Origin: an uncultured Microscilla sp.
GTDB taxonomy: Bacteria; Bacteroidota; Bacteroidia; Cytophagales; Microscillaceae
Reading direction: 5' to 3'
DNA length: 64,000 nt
NCBI RefSeq assembly: GCF_947493425.1
Contig: NZ_CANLRP010000005.1
Location: 1 to 64,000 of the forward strand
Below the pieces are notes generated by a model, which was given only the letters and a program-made list of their open reading frames with translations, was not told the origin of the DNA and did no database searches. Shown here piece by piece: positions 18,954 through 28,889 of the stretch (positions are counted from its first letter, which is position 1; each line of letters opens with the position of its first letter). The translations under genes were made by a program, and so were the position numbers.

Positions 18954-19120
18954 CTAGTGCATTGGGGATTAAATAAGTTGCCTATTAATTTGGATGAATT
19001 TTGTTTTCTGACGAGTCGTAAAAATGGCGGATAGCCATAGCTATCCAACTTTTTCACGAGGAAGTCAGGGGGCAAAAGTCGCCAAAGAATATGTGAGTAA
19101 CTTAGTACCCGATGCACTAG
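18954..19120. mobile_element. 167-bp palindromic MITE-like element, copy A
   Basis: The ends are ctagtgcattggg and its inverse cccgatgcactag. The whole element is an imperfect palindrome centred at 19037 (ggatagccatagctatcc). It is related, in inverted orientation, to the 167-bp element at 38063-38229 and to the window's first 75 bases. The TA inside each terminal ctag would fit a TA-target transposon (mariner/IS630 type), though this is inference. It has no coding capacity. It sits between the protease stop and that gene's terminator. Confidence 0.75.
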
Positions 19121-19180
19121 GCTATTCTCTGAGAACAAAGTTCATCAACAATCACACTAATGACGATTTAAACAAGCTCT

Positions 19181-19219
19181 AACGGCAAGGATTCTGAGAA
19201 ACCTTGCCGTTGTTTTTTT
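19181..19219 (+). terminator. Strong Rho-independent terminator
   Basis: aacggcaagg and ccttgccgtt form a perfect 10-bp stem with an 11-base loop, followed by g and seven Ts. It lies 245 bases after the protease stop, with the palindromic element inserted between, and is most likely that gene's terminator. Confidence 0.88.
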
Positions 19220-19824
19220 GCAAATATATTGCTGGCAAAATCTACCTTAGGAATGGTACCAAAATAAATACGCATTCTTAACCTCATCTTTTGAGGCTAT
19301 ACTTTGTTAAAAAATAGCCGAATAGCGATGCTATTAGCCGACCTTCCCTCAAGCTCGCTCAACATCCACTGGATATTGCCGTACCGCGTCTAGCAACAAA
19401 ATATTTTAGCGTTACTATAGAAATTTATTTTTACACCATTCCTTATCGGAATATAGCACAGTTCTTTTGCCAAATACTAAATAAACAATGCTTGAACCTC
19501 AACTACCCTTACCTCCCCCCTGATAAGGCCACTTTACTATGCCTACTTTTTTTGGCTCCTGATAAACCCTTATTTTTAAAAAACCAGTGTTTATACGCTT
19601 ACATCGTCCTTTCATAACATCTATATTTGTAACCTAAAAAAGTTGCACAGCACTATATGACTGCATAAAAAGCAAGTGTAAACTTGCTGGTTAATGTGAG
19701 TAAACCTTCACAAAGTAACCAATCTCTTGAAGGGTATCATTAAAATATCTAAGCAACGTACCCATTCCAACTTATATAACACGTTCTCAACCGCTGAACA
19801 TTTAGTTCATAAAATTGCACATTT
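19220..19824. other. Intergenic region with a possible promoter
   Basis: About 600 bases without a credible ORF. TATATTTG at 19622-19629 matches the -7 consensus upstream of the gene at 19825, without a clear -33 box. A segment near 19313-19345 (aatagc-gatgctatt) has local dyad symmetry and may be a decayed repeat. Confidence 0.35.
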
Positions 19825-20874
19825 ATGTTAAGATTAGGCATTTTAAACTTCCGCCGAAAAAAAAATAGTCAAACAAAAGTGATTGACAAAGAACTAAGGC
19901 ACCATATCATAAGCAAGCTTCCCGCAAGATTGGGCACAACTACTGCTACCACTTTTGTTGAAAGTAAACAACCTTTTATATCAGACTTTCATTGGGGCAT
20001 AAAAGTTCAAGAGCAAAATCAAATACAAACAATTATCAATATTCTCTTAAACAAAGACTATTTGCAACAAGAAACAAATAGTACTTTCTCACCCAAAAAA
20101 CTTTTTGCTACTTTTAATAAGCATCAATCAACTGAAAAAAATACCGTGTTGATAGAAACCAGAGGTAAACTAATTAATGCTAGTCATGCGCTCCTGTTGG
20201 CCAGCAAAACCAATACAGAAGTCATACTGGCAGGCCAACCCTTACCAATAGCCCACACCTTATGGTTGTATAAAAAAATCTTTAAAATTACACTACCCCA
20301 AAACCTCCATATCATAGTAAATGGTTACCTTTCATCCATTGGGCTACGCGATTATATCCTAAACGATTTGGGAGCAAACATAAACATTGAATGGGCTTGT
20401 TACTACGGTAATACCACCACAGGGTATCTTAAAGCACCTCTTAATGAGTGTAATGGCTTCGGGACAATAAATGGTCAAAACACTGATGCATTTATTCATA
20501 AAGGGTTGCTTTATTTAACCAGAGAAAAACATTCACACACAATAAATACGGAAGATCGGGCAGATGAAGTTGATGGTAGGTTTTATTTAAAACCGAAAAA
20601 TGAGCTTGAAGCCTGGGTTTTAAACTGGGAGCAAGAAAACTGGCAATACCTTACAGGTAATACTACCATGCAAGATGGCATTATTTATTTACAGTGCCGT
20701 GAAGACGATACTCACAAAGCAAAACAAAAACTCATCTTTGAAATCCCTACACCTATGTATCATTTTTTAGGCTTTAAGGAGTTTCAAACCAAGTTTAATG
20801 TCTTGTTAAACCTACACAAACCGAAATATTTAAGTTATCATTCAACAATCAAAAATTATACAGCTTCACCTTAG
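19825..20874 (+). CDS. Unknown protein paired with the STAND-like NTPase
   Basis: 349 residues that I do not recognise. It has a basic start (RLGILNFRRKKNSQ), no signal peptide and no membrane helix. The stretch from about 195 to 265 (WACYYGNTTTGYL, then HKGLLYLTRE, then TEDRADEVDGRFYL) faintly recalls the YG-T-E-G and T-G-D-x-x-DG segments of adenylate-forming enzymes, but the AMP-binding P-loop is not seen, so I do not assign that function. It lies 162 bases before the NTPase gene on the same strand. Confidence 0.7.
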   Translation: MLRLGILNFRRKKNSQTKVIDKELRHHIISKLPARLGTTTATTFVESKQPFISDFHWGIKVQEQNQIQTIINILLNKDYLQQETNSTFSPKKLFATFNKHQSTEKNTVLIETRGKLINASHALLLASKTNTEVILAGQPLPIAHTLWLYKKIFKITLPQNLHIIVNGYLSSIGLRDYILNDLGANINIEWACYYGNTTTGYLKAPLNECNGFGTINGQNTDAFIHKGLLYLTREKHSHTINTEDRADEVDGRFYLKPKNELEAWVLNWEQENWQYLTGNTTMQDGIIYLQCREDDTHKAKQKLIFEIPTPMYHFLGFKEFQTKFNVLLNLHKPKYLSYHSTIKNYTASP

Positions 20875-21036
20875 TTTAGTTAGCCCTTGGTGTAACTCAC
20901 TGGTATCCACAACCACTTAATTGCTATTATTCACCCATAAGAAAAGTACCCAAACACTATTTTTCTCTATACAAGTCTCTTTGGAAAAAAATGTCAGATT
21001 CTCTATATTGGACAAAGTTATTAAATCTAGTTTGGT

Positions 21037-23841
21037 ATGGCTCATCCTGAAGTTTTTGTTGGGAGACAAAAACAGATTGTACGTTTTCAAGAACACTTTA
21101 CGAAGCAATTCAAAAAAAGTGGCTTTTCTCTAAATCCTTTTGCAAAGAAGAAAAGAGAGGCCTCCTACGCACAAGTGTTTTTATTATACGGAGAAGATGG
21201 TTTTGGCAAAACGTCGCTCCTCCAGGCCTACCTTGATGCAGCAGAGAAAGTAGCACAAGCCCAACGTTCTAAAATAAAAACAATTTATATCAACTGGGAG
21301 AACTACTACGATCGCAAAAGTGTATTACCTAGCACAAGAGTAAAAATGATGGATGCTCTTGCAGATATTTTTACAACTAAAGAATTAGGCATTCACGAAC
21401 ATTTCAGCTACTATTACCAAACCAAACAACAAATTCAGGCAGTAGAAGATAAAGTAGAAACCCTTAAAAAAGCCAATAAAGATTGGGCAATTAACATTTC
21501 GGAAACTGTAGATTTCACTGAGCTTGAATTACCCCCAAGAGGTTCAAAAAGCAGTTTGGTTCCACTAACTGAAAGTGAAATTAGCATTACTGAAAGTAAA
21601 ACACAAGAAACGACACTTGCATGGTTGCGCAAAAAAGACATCTTAGAAGATCAGGATTTGTATTTATACGAATTTTCAGAGAAAGAACTTGTCAAATCAC
21701 TGGTTTTTTGTTTGCAGGAGGCTTCTAAAGCTTATCCTTTGCTACTGGCCATCGATAACTATGAAATAATTAATAGCAAAGACCTTAATATATGGTTACG
21801 TGACCACTTTCTTTCCACGCTTTACGCCGAAGATTTTACAGGAATAACAACTATTGTTTGTGAAAAAAATAACCACACACAAGAGTATCGTAATAGTTTA
21901 CCCGAAACATTATTACATTTTCAGAACTTAGAAAATCTCTTGTTTACCTATCAAAACACACAGGATTTAGCTATTGAGATAGGGGTAAAACTTACTGAAA
22001 CACAAATAAAATCACTAAATGAACACACCAAAGGAATACCCCTAGTCGTGAAAGACTCCTTGTATTTACTAAAAAATAAAATCATCAATTTTAGTGACCT
22101 TACCATCAGTTTACAGCGCTACAGCAAAACTCACCAAATGGTGATTCAAGGATTGATTGAGCGCTTTATTAAACATAGTCCTAAAAGCGATCTGCAAAAG
22201 ATATTTCACTTGGCAATGCTACGCACTTGGAACATAGGAGTATTATCTATTCTTTGGAAAACTAATGATGATAAGGCAACAGCATTAAAGTTTAAAGACC
22301 TTGCCGATACCTATTCTTTTATAGATACTAACAAGCTTGAAATGCACAAAAAAGTACGGCAAGTGCTTCGTGCGAACCTGGTAAGTCAATCAGATATGAC
22401 TAAACACTCATTAATGCGCGACGAAATTATAAGCTATGGTAAAAACATGAGCATTTTTTATAAAAATAATATTAACAAACTAAAAAAAGAAATTCCAAAT
22501 ATAGAACAACGTTACCAGAGCGAAGATTACCAAATAGCATTGTTAGACTATTGTAATGCTTTATTGTGGTCTAATCACAATAAGTTTTTTAGCTACTTAA
22601 GCGGGTTAATTGTAGAAATGATGCAATTTAGCCGCGACCTTGCAAGGCAGCTTATGTATAACATTATAGAGTTTAAGCCTGCCCTTATTACACCACATAA
22701 ACTTATTTCTCAGATAATACTTGAAGGAGTAAGCCGCTTTAAGCCACTCAAGTTTGCCAATTTCAAAGAGAAAAACTCTCCAGAAGTAATGGATTTGATT
22801 CGTTACCTGAAAAAAGAAAAAACATTGGACGACACCCAACGTACTTTGATTGATTTTAGAATGGCTGAAAGCAAGTGTCGGAGCGAGTTATACGAAGATG
22901 CGTTTGACATGTTTATCAAATGTCAAGAAGCACTGCAAGGGGTTACATCTTTTGATGACACATTAGAAGAAAACTTTTTTAACCTGGGATACTTTTCTGA
23001 TGACCCAGAGTTTACCTCAAAAGCTTATCAAAAAACCATAGAAATTCGCCCAAACAATTATCACTCTTGGAATAACCTTGGTAATGCATATATAGACCTG
23101 CAAAAATATAAGGAAAGCATTTACTGCTACAAGCAGGCTATAGAAATTAACGATAAATTCGAAAAAGCCTGGTACAACTTAGGGGCTACTTACGTTGATC
23201 TTAAACAGTATGAAAAAGCAATCCCTTGCTATGAAAAGGCCATTGATATCAAACCTGATTTTGATTCTTGGTATAGTTTAGGTTTGACCTATACCGATAT
23301 GAAAATCTACGAAAAAGCAATTTATTGCTTTGAAAAAGCCATAGAAATCAACCCTGAAACCGAACTCTGGTATATATTAGGGGTAACTTATTCAAACTTA
23401 CAAAAACACGAGGAAGCCATTCCCTACTATAAAAAATCACTGGAAATTAACCCTAACAATCCAATGGTGTGGTATAATCTAGGCATTACCTATGCTAATC
23501 TAGGACGTGATCGAGATGCTCTCCCTTGTTTTGAAAAAGCTGTTGGACTCAACCCTGAGTTTGACTTAGTTTGGTACAACCTCGGTATTATTTATATCAA
23601 CCTTGGTGAATACGAAAAATCTATCCCTTGTTTTCAACGAGTAGTAGAAGAAAAACCAAATTTTGATAAGGCACTTTACAACATTGCTCGTGCATACAAC
23701 TTTATGAAAAACCGTGATAAAACACTGGAGTATCTCAAAAAGTTTGTAGTGCTCAATAGTAAATGGAAACGTAATGCCTACAAAGATCGAAGTTTTGAAT
23801 GGCTATGGGAAGATGATGATTTTTTGAATTTGGTAGGCTAA
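21037..23841 (+). CDS. STAND-like P-loop NTPase with C-terminal TPRs
   Basis: 934 residues. It opens with VFVGRQKQIVRFQEHF, the VGR box typical of STAND/AAA-type NTPases, then Walker A GEDGFGKTS at about 48-56, and Walker B-like LLLAIDNYE near 235. A long helical middle region follows, with about seven or eight TPRs from residue ~660 to 900 (YHSWNNLGNAYIDLQKYKESI and similar). STAND proteins are ATP-driven switches in signalling and antiphage defence; the TPRs would bind a ligand or partner. No nuclease, TIR or protease effector domain is visible in it, so the neighbour at 19825 or an unlinked protein may be the output. Function is inference. Confidence 0.85.
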   Translation: MAHPEVFVGRQKQIVRFQEHFTKQFKKSGFSLNPFAKKKREASYAQVFLLYGEDGFGKTSLLQAYLDAAEKVAQAQRSKIKTIYINWENYYDRKSVLPSTRVKMMDALADIFTTKELGIHEHFSYYYQTKQQIQAVEDKVETLKKANKDWAINISETVDFTELELPPRGSKSSLVPLTESEISITESKTQETTLAWLRKKDILEDQDLYLYEFSEKELVKSLVFCLQEASKAYPLLLAIDNYEIINSKDLNIWLRDHFLSTLYAEDFTGITTIVCEKNNHTQEYRNSLPETLLHFQNLENLLFTYQNTQDLAIEIGVKLTETQIKSLNEHTKGIPLVVKDSLYLLKNKIINFSDLTISLQRYSKTHQMVIQGLIERFIKHSPKSDLQKIFHLAMLRTWNIGVLSILWKTNDDKATALKFKDLADTYSFIDTNKLEMHKKVRQVLRANLVSQSDMTKHSLMRDEIISYGKNMSIFYKNNINKLKKEIPNIEQRYQSEDYQIALLDYCNALLWSNHNKFFSYLSGLIVEMMQFSRDLARQLMYNIIEFKPALITPHKLISQIILEGVSRFKPLKFANFKEKNSPEVMDLIRYLKKEKTLDDTQRTLIDFRMAESKCRSELYEDAFDMFIKCQEALQGVTSFDDTLEENFFNLGYFSDDPEFTSKAYQKTIEIRPNNYHSWNNLGNAYIDLQKYKESIYCYKQAIEINDKFEKAWYNLGATYVDLKQYEKAIPCYEKAIDIKPDFDSWYSLGLTYTDMKIYEKAIYCFEKAIEINPETELWYILGVTYSNLQKHEEAIPYYKKSLEINPNNPMVWYNLGITYANLGRDRDALPCFEKAVGLNPEFDLVWYNLGIIYINLGEYEKSIPCFQRVVEEKPNFDKALYNIARAYNFMKNRDKTLEYLKKFVVLNSKWKRNAYKDRSFEWLWEDDDFLNLVG

Positions 23842-23931
23842 TTTTTTAAAATGACTTATACAATGAGCTTAAGCAAGAAAGGTAAAGCCATTCGACCTTA
23901 CCTCAATAAATAGTTTCCTTTTTAAGAAGTA

Positions 23932-24810
23932 TTAATACTCCCATAAATTATGCTCAAACTCCATCAAATCGTATTCAATTTTTTGAGATAAATACAATAC
24001 TTTTTGAGCTTTCTTTGTATCCTGGTCTCCATACTCCTGATTAATAATTGTTACAATGTCATTATCATCAGGGTTTGATACTTTTACAATACGAGAGTTG
24101 AATAAACGTAGTTCCATAGCATCACCCAAAGACATGTGACGGCGTGGGTTTTCAGGGTTATACCAAAAAGCTCTCACATCTTCAAAAGTTCCTTTTTTCT
24201 GAGACTCTTCATAAGCCTCTTTAAAGTACTCATATAAATCTCTGTATTTAAATGATGCCAAACGATAATCACCTAATTGTGTTTCTTGGTTTGTTCCTTG
24301 TGGAATAACCATAGTAATAGATTGGATATCCCAGTACATTCTTGAACGTCTACGATCAAATATCAAATCCTCCTTTAACTCTAGAATATACAAGTCAGTT
24401 GCCCGCAAAGGAACAGTATCTTGAACCGAGTCATCATAATAATTTAATTTGTTTAAGAAGTCTTCAAATTGCATTGGGCTAGAAACACCATCGGTGGTAG
24501 GTGAAGAGTTAAACTCATAAGGTTGTAATTTCTTAGCTTTCACAGCATCGATAATTACTTGAGTAATTTCATTCTCAATAGAAAAGAAAGGCTTGTTTTG
24601 TTTTTCACGCAAATTAATCTTACGCCATACCGTAGTACGGTACATTATATCTGATTCAAAAATTGGCTGTCCAAAAATTGGTTTTGATTTTTTTGAACCC
24701 CTTACCGAATTGGGGTTATATCCGTTTGGTCCATATTGTGCCCAAACCGATACATCTAAAACCAATAAAAACACCAATATACCTGTTATACTTAACCACG
24801 ATTTTTTCAT
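23932..24810 (-). CDS. gldN: GldN, type IX secretion / gliding motility protein
   Basis: 292 residues with a signal peptide (to about 25, VSVWAQ). GldN (PorN) is a periplasmic component that forms the ring under the outer membrane with the lipoprotein GldK. The block FESDIMYRTTVWRKINLREKQNKPF and the late DIQSITMVIPQGTN and FKEAYEE segments are characteristic. It is the last gene of gldKLMN and is separated from gldM by a strong hairpin at 24850-24885. It converges on the NTPase gene. Confidence 0.96.
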   Translation of the reverse strand: MKKSWLSITGILVFLLVLDVSVWAQYGPNGYNPNSVRGSKKSKPIFGQPIFESDIMYRTTVWRKINLREKQNKPFFSIENEITQVIIDAVKAKKLQPYEFNSSPTTDGVSSPMQFEDFLNKLNYYDDSVQDTVPLRATDLYILELKEDLIFDRRRSRMYWDIQSITMVIPQGTNQETQLGDYRLASFKYRDLYEYFKEAYEESQKKGTFEDVRAFWYNPENPRRHMSLGDAMELRLFNSRIVKVSNPDDNDIVTIINQEYGDQDTKKAQKVLYLSQKIEYDLMEFEHNLWEY

Positions 24811-24849
24811 AGTTAGAACTTTATTATTTTATAGTTATTTGTTTTAAAA

Positions 24850-24885
24850 AATATGTCACTTAAATAACGATTTAAGTGACATATT
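24850..24885 (-). terminator. Hairpin with T-run between gldM and gldN
   Basis: A perfect 16-bp stem (aatatgtcacttaaat with its complement) and a 4-base loop is followed, read on the minus strand, by a T-run. It sits 30 bases after the gldM stop and about 40 before the gldN start. This is the form of an intrinsic terminator inside an operon. It may be partial, tuning GldN level, or may protect the gldM mRNA end. Confidence 0.75.
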
Positions 24886-24915
24886 ATTTATATAGTCGAA
24901 TGTTGTTTTTCAACT

Positions 24916-26514
24916 CTATCTTACCCTGAAACTAATAATCCGGTTTCGGATTGGTGCAGTCTCAACAGACCCACGGGAGTTTACTCTTTGCACTCCTAAC
25001 ACTTTGATCATTACACCATCTCCTCTACGTGTTTTCAATGCACGCACATTCACTGCGCCTCCATTGACCTTACGAGAACCAGTAGAACCACCACCTCTAA
25101 AGGTAGTTACTTCAATACCTGTTACTCTATAAGTAGCTTCTTTAGGCAAGGCCTTTTTAAAGTTATCATCAGCCTTTGCTATCACCTGAAATCTTGCTGC
25201 GGGTAATGGTCGCTCTATATTTACTGCTCCACCATTTCTATTTGCTAACATTACAGTTGGAGGAGGCACTGGTAGTACATCAAATGTTTTTGATCCAACC
25301 AATGTACCATTACTACTTACTGTAAGTCTGGTTTTAGCACCACCACCAGGAAATATAGTAACATCACCTTTTTTAGCGCCAGGTATAGCAGAGCCATTTG
25401 TAGCCTGAAAACTAGGGCTATAAGCCGCACCCAAAGCAGGTACAGATGTTACCAATGGGTTGGCACAGTTTCTATATAGTGGGTTAATAGTAGCCGACGA
25501 AATCAAAAGTACAGGCTGAACAATTGTATACTCTTCCTTATGTCTAAAGGTGGTATCTCTACCTTTACTTTTGAAAGTGACAGTACCTTCCCAAGATCCT
25601 TTTGCTCTACCATCAGTATAACCACCAGGATCGCTTACTTTAAAACTTACCTTACCTATGCCATCATTTACAGGAATAGGAGAGCCATTTAAAGTCATTT
25701 TAGGTTGTGCTTTACTTGCTGATGCAGAAATAAACAGCTCAGCTTTATATTCATCACCAGGAGCAACAGTTTTTGCTTCTACGCTTACACCTGCGCGTAC
25801 TTTGTCAAACTTAAGGTCATTGGTTAAATCACCAGCCCCTAGTTTTTTCAAAACCTCTGCTTGATAACGAAGAATTTCTGATTGTTTCTGAGTTAAAACA
25901 GCCAAAGCTGCTACTACTGGAGTGTGACCAAAGTTAGCTTCTGCAAAATCTTTATTCTTTTGAATGGGATCATTTGCATACAAAGCTTTCTTCTGATTAC
26001 CTTCAGCTAATGGTTCAAATTTAGGTAAATCTAAATCTTTGAACTCAGTAGACAACCAAGCTACGTATTTATCCAGTTTATTCTTAAGTTTATAACCTTC
26101 TCCTTTTCCCTTAGATTCTCCAATCATGATCTCCCCTACTTTTCCTTCTTCCTTGGGATTTTTTACCACGTGGGTTTTACTATCAATACCATCACCAGCA
26201 TCTTTGATTAACATTTGCTTGATTTTGGTTACCTCCCCGATAATTTCCGAAGTTTTCTTCTTAAGAAGTTCTGCTCTCTTGATTCTTTCGAGACCTTGAC
26301 GAGAGTTTCCATTCTTTTTCACGTCCCTTTTCAAAGCTTCCAATGCTTGGTCACTTGATTTTTTGGCGTTTGTTAAAGAATGCTCTAATGCGCTATTCAA
26401 AAATATGAATTTGTCCATAATAGATGAACTTACCTGAAGTGCTAGCATTGCCATTAATACTAGGTACATCAAGCCGATCATCTGTTGCCGTGGACTTAAC
26501 TTTTCACCTGCCAT
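24916..26514 (-). CDS. gldM: GldM, T9SS motor/shaft protein
   Basis: 532 residues. It starts MAGEKLSPRQQMIGLMYLVLMAMLALQVSSS, the conserved single N-terminal membrane helix of GldM/PorM. A helical region and a series of periplasmic beta domains follow. GldM pairs with GldL to form the proton-driven inner-membrane motor, and its periplasmic part reaches the GldK-GldN ring. It starts 44 bases after the gldL stop. Length matches the family (about 510-530). Confidence 0.97.
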   Translation of the reverse strand: MAGEKLSPRQQMIGLMYLVLMAMLALQVSSSIMDKFIFLNSALEHSLTNAKKSSDQALEALKRDVKKNGNSRQGLERIKRAELLKKKTSEIIGEVTKIKQMLIKDAGDGIDSKTHVVKNPKEEGKVGEIMIGESKGKGEGYKLKNKLDKYVAWLSTEFKDLDLPKFEPLAEGNQKKALYANDPIQKNKDFAEANFGHTPVVAALAVLTQKQSEILRYQAEVLKKLGAGDLTNDLKFDKVRAGVSVEAKTVAPGDEYKAELFISASASKAQPKMTLNGSPIPVNDGIGKVSFKVSDPGGYTDGRAKGSWEGTVTFKSKGRDTTFRHKEEYTIVQPVLLISSATINPLYRNCANPLVTSVPALGAAYSPSFQATNGSAIPGAKKGDVTIFPGGGAKTRLTVSSNGTLVGSKTFDVLPVPPPTVMLANRNGGAVNIERPLPAARFQVIAKADDNFKKALPKEATYRVTGIEVTTFRGGGSTGSRKVNGGAVNVRALKTRRGDGVMIKVLGVQRVNSRGSVETAPIRNRIISFRVR

Positions 26515-26558
26515 AAGAATTAATTAATTTTAAAAGTTTATCAATAGTTTAAAAAAAA

Positions 26559-27401
26559 TTAACCTTTCATGGCAGCAAGCATGCTTCCATAAACCTTGTT
26601 CAAAGAAGTAAGGTTTCCAGCAAGTGCAGACATTTCAGTTTTAAGGGTTGCAGCATCTTTTCCAGCACTAGAAACATTTTCTACTGCTACGCCTAAACCT
26701 TTATAAAAATCGTTTACAGATTTCACATGTTTTTTAGCTTCACGCATCTCTACTTCATAAAAAGTATTCAATTCAGTCAGGTTTTTTGTCAACCCCTGAA
26801 CTTGTGCATGATAAGCTTTAGCATCTTTAGAAGCATTTGACATTTCACTCATTGCATTAATGGTAGTCTTGTAAGACTTGTTCATTTCTACAATTGCATT
26901 AGATGCTAATTTCACATTCTTAGCATACTCCTCAGTAGCTACTGAAGCTGAGCTAAGTTTGCCCATTTTGGTTACGTTTTCACTAAGGCTCTTCATTCCA
27001 TTGCCAAAGCTTTCTATTTTAGCGCCTGTCAAAGACTTAGCTAAAGCTGCGTCAATTTCAGCCAACTTTTTAGATACACTTGGGTCTTGACTTACAGCGG
27101 GAGCACCTGAACCTGGTAATACAGGTTTGTCACTTGGTACATAATTTTCATCATTCAATTGAGGGTAAATTAAAGACCAATCAGGACGGTGATTTTCCGC
27201 ATGAAGAGGAGCAAATGCAGCAATAAAAAATAAGAAAGCTTCAGTAATAAGACCAGCAGCCAAAATAGGTCCTCCATTTGGTAAGTGAAGGATTTTAAAC
27301 ATTGCACCTATAATAACAACTGCAGCTCCAACATTTGTAACTCGTGGTACAATGAAAGTATAGACATACTCCATGGTACTCAGTTTCTTTGATGAACTCA
27401 T
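26559..27401 (-). CDS. gldL: GldL, T9SS inner-membrane motor protein
   Basis: 280 residues. Two membrane helices lie near the N-terminus (TNVGAAVVIIGAMFKILHLP and ILAAGLITEAFLFFIAAF), with a glutamate in the second as expected for proton coupling. A long helical cytoplasmic tail is predicted after residue ~115. GldL and GldM together convert proton-motive force into rotation and secretion. The gene lies 92 bases downstream of gldK. Confidence 0.97.
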   Translation of the reverse strand: MSSSKKLSTMEYVYTFIVPRVTNVGAAVVIIGAMFKILHLPNGGPILAAGLITEAFLFFIAAFAPLHAENHRPDWSLIYPQLNDENYVPSDKPVLPGSGAPAVSQDPSVSKKLAEIDAALAKSLTGAKIESFGNGMKSLSENVTKMGKLSSASVATEEYAKNVKLASNAIVEMNKSYKTTINAMSEMSNASKDAKAYHAQVQGLTKNLTELNTFYEVEMREAKKHVKSVNDFYKGLGVAVENVSSAGKDAATLKTEMSALAGNLTSLNKVYGSMLAAMKG

Positions 27402-27493
27402 TTCAGTAAAAGTTTAGTGTTTAAAATTTAAGAATAGTTTAACAAGTATAAATTTAGTAGTTGTATTGAAAGAATGCAATGATATGCATGTTT

Positions 27494-28699
27494 TTATCGT
27501 CCAAGATCAACCTCTTCGCCAGAAGATCGACCTAAATATGTCATAGCACAACGGAAGCCAATAGAAGTAGACGAAGAATCCCAATGTTGGAAAGTTCTTG
27601 CACCAGTTTCGCAATAATATGCAATGTCTTTCCAAGATCCTCCTCTAATTACTCTTCGGTTGTTTATATTTACATCATTTTTACCTGCTTTAGTAATAGG
27701 TGGGTTATATACAGGGTTTAAGTCCCATACTACAGGTACTGAAGACTCGAAGTAAGCATCTAGTACCCACTCAGCTACGTTTCCAGCCATATCGTATAAT
27801 CCATAATCATTAGGGAAATATTGGGCAACAGGACCTGTGTAGGCAAAACCATCATCATAATAGTTACCTCTACCAGGCTTAAAGTTTGCTAACATACACC
27901 CAAGTGTATTTCTCAAATAAGGACTTCCCCATGGGTACTTTGCCATATCACGACCACCTCTTGATGCGTATTCCCACTCGGCTTCTGTTGGTAAACGAAA
28001 ACGAGGTGCAGGGTAAGGATCACCTTCTACTGTATGACGGTAATAATTCAAGTGCATGGTACGCCATTGACAAAAGAAATTAGCTGCTTGCCAATCTACT
28101 CCAACCACAGGATAATCATCAAATGCAGGGTGCATAAAATAATACTCCATCAAAGGATCTCCCATGTGGTGAGCGTATTCTGTACTCCAGCGTGTTGTAT
28201 CTGGATACATTTCATTCATTACTTTTATAGAATCAGGTCTTACAGGAGTTCCATTTTTCAAAAATAGTTTATCCATTACACCTTCCTGATACTCTTGGGG
28301 CAGTTCTTCCCCTTGTGCTTGTCGTCCCTCAGAGTATGCCAACAATACATCCGTAAAAAGTCTGTATTGATTATTGGTAACCTCTGTCTGATCCATAAAG
28401 AAAGCACTGATAGTGATCTGCTTATTCAAATTGATTTGAGTTGCAGGAACATCTTCATCTGCTTGTCCCATGTGAAAAGTACCATTAGGTACAACGACCA
28501 TTCCACTAGGCACGTACTGAGAATAATCACTTCTGACTTGTTCAAAAGGAATAATCTCACCTGCCGATCCGTTAATTCTTGACTCTAAGCTGTTTGGATC
28601 ACCTTTCTTTCCAAACAAAAAACATCCCTGAAGAAATAGTACAGAGGATGCAATTAGAGCATAAGACAAAAACTTGTACTTAAACAACATTTTATTCAT
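27494..28699 (-). CDS. gldK: GldK, T9SS outer-membrane ring lipoprotein
   Basis: 401 residues from the start MNKMLFKYK; the frame is open four codons further up. A lipoprotein signal ends in the lipobox LQGC with the cysteine at about 26. The rest is a formylglycine-generating-enzyme-like (sulfatase-modifying factor) domain: VPNGTFHMGQ, FFMDQTEVTNNQY, RLPTEAEWEYASRGG, DMAGNVAEWVLD, RVIRGGSWKD and STSIGFRCA. In GldK this fold is structural. It follows porP, as in the classical porPKLMN order. Confidence 0.96.
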   Translation of the reverse strand: MNKMLFKYKFLSYALIASSVLFLQGCFLFGKKGDPNSLESRINGSAGEIIPFEQVRSDYSQYVPSGMVVVPNGTFHMGQADEDVPATQINLNKQITISAFFMDQTEVTNNQYRLFTDVLLAYSEGRQAQGEELPQEYQEGVMDKLFLKNGTPVRPDSIKVMNEMYPDTTRWSTEYAHHMGDPLMEYYFMHPAFDDYPVVGVDWQAANFFCQWRTMHLNYYRHTVEGDPYPAPRFRLPTEAEWEYASRGGRDMAKYPWGSPYLRNTLGCMLANFKPGRGNYYDDGFAYTGPVAQYFPNDYGLYDMAGNVAEWVLDAYFESSVPVVWDLNPVYNPPITKAGKNDVNINNRRVIRGGSWKDIAYYCETGARTFQHWDSSSTSIGFRCAMTYLGRSSGEEVDLGR

Positions 28700-28889
28700 A
28701 ACACCTAACAAATTAATGACAATTGTTTTTTTGGTTTAGCTTTATTATTTTATATAAGTTGATGTTTTATTCGGTAAACAACTAATATCGCGCCAAAATC
28801 ATGGCACCTTTGTTCTTCTGTTTCCAAACCTGATTCGAAAACGGACTATTTACAATAATATTACTTTTTTTCCAATCGTTTTTATATGA

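Noticed and set aside
18947..19138. 63-codon minus-strand frame after the protease
   Set aside because: It lies almost wholly inside the palindromic element, which is non-coding by its symmetry and by comparison with copy B.
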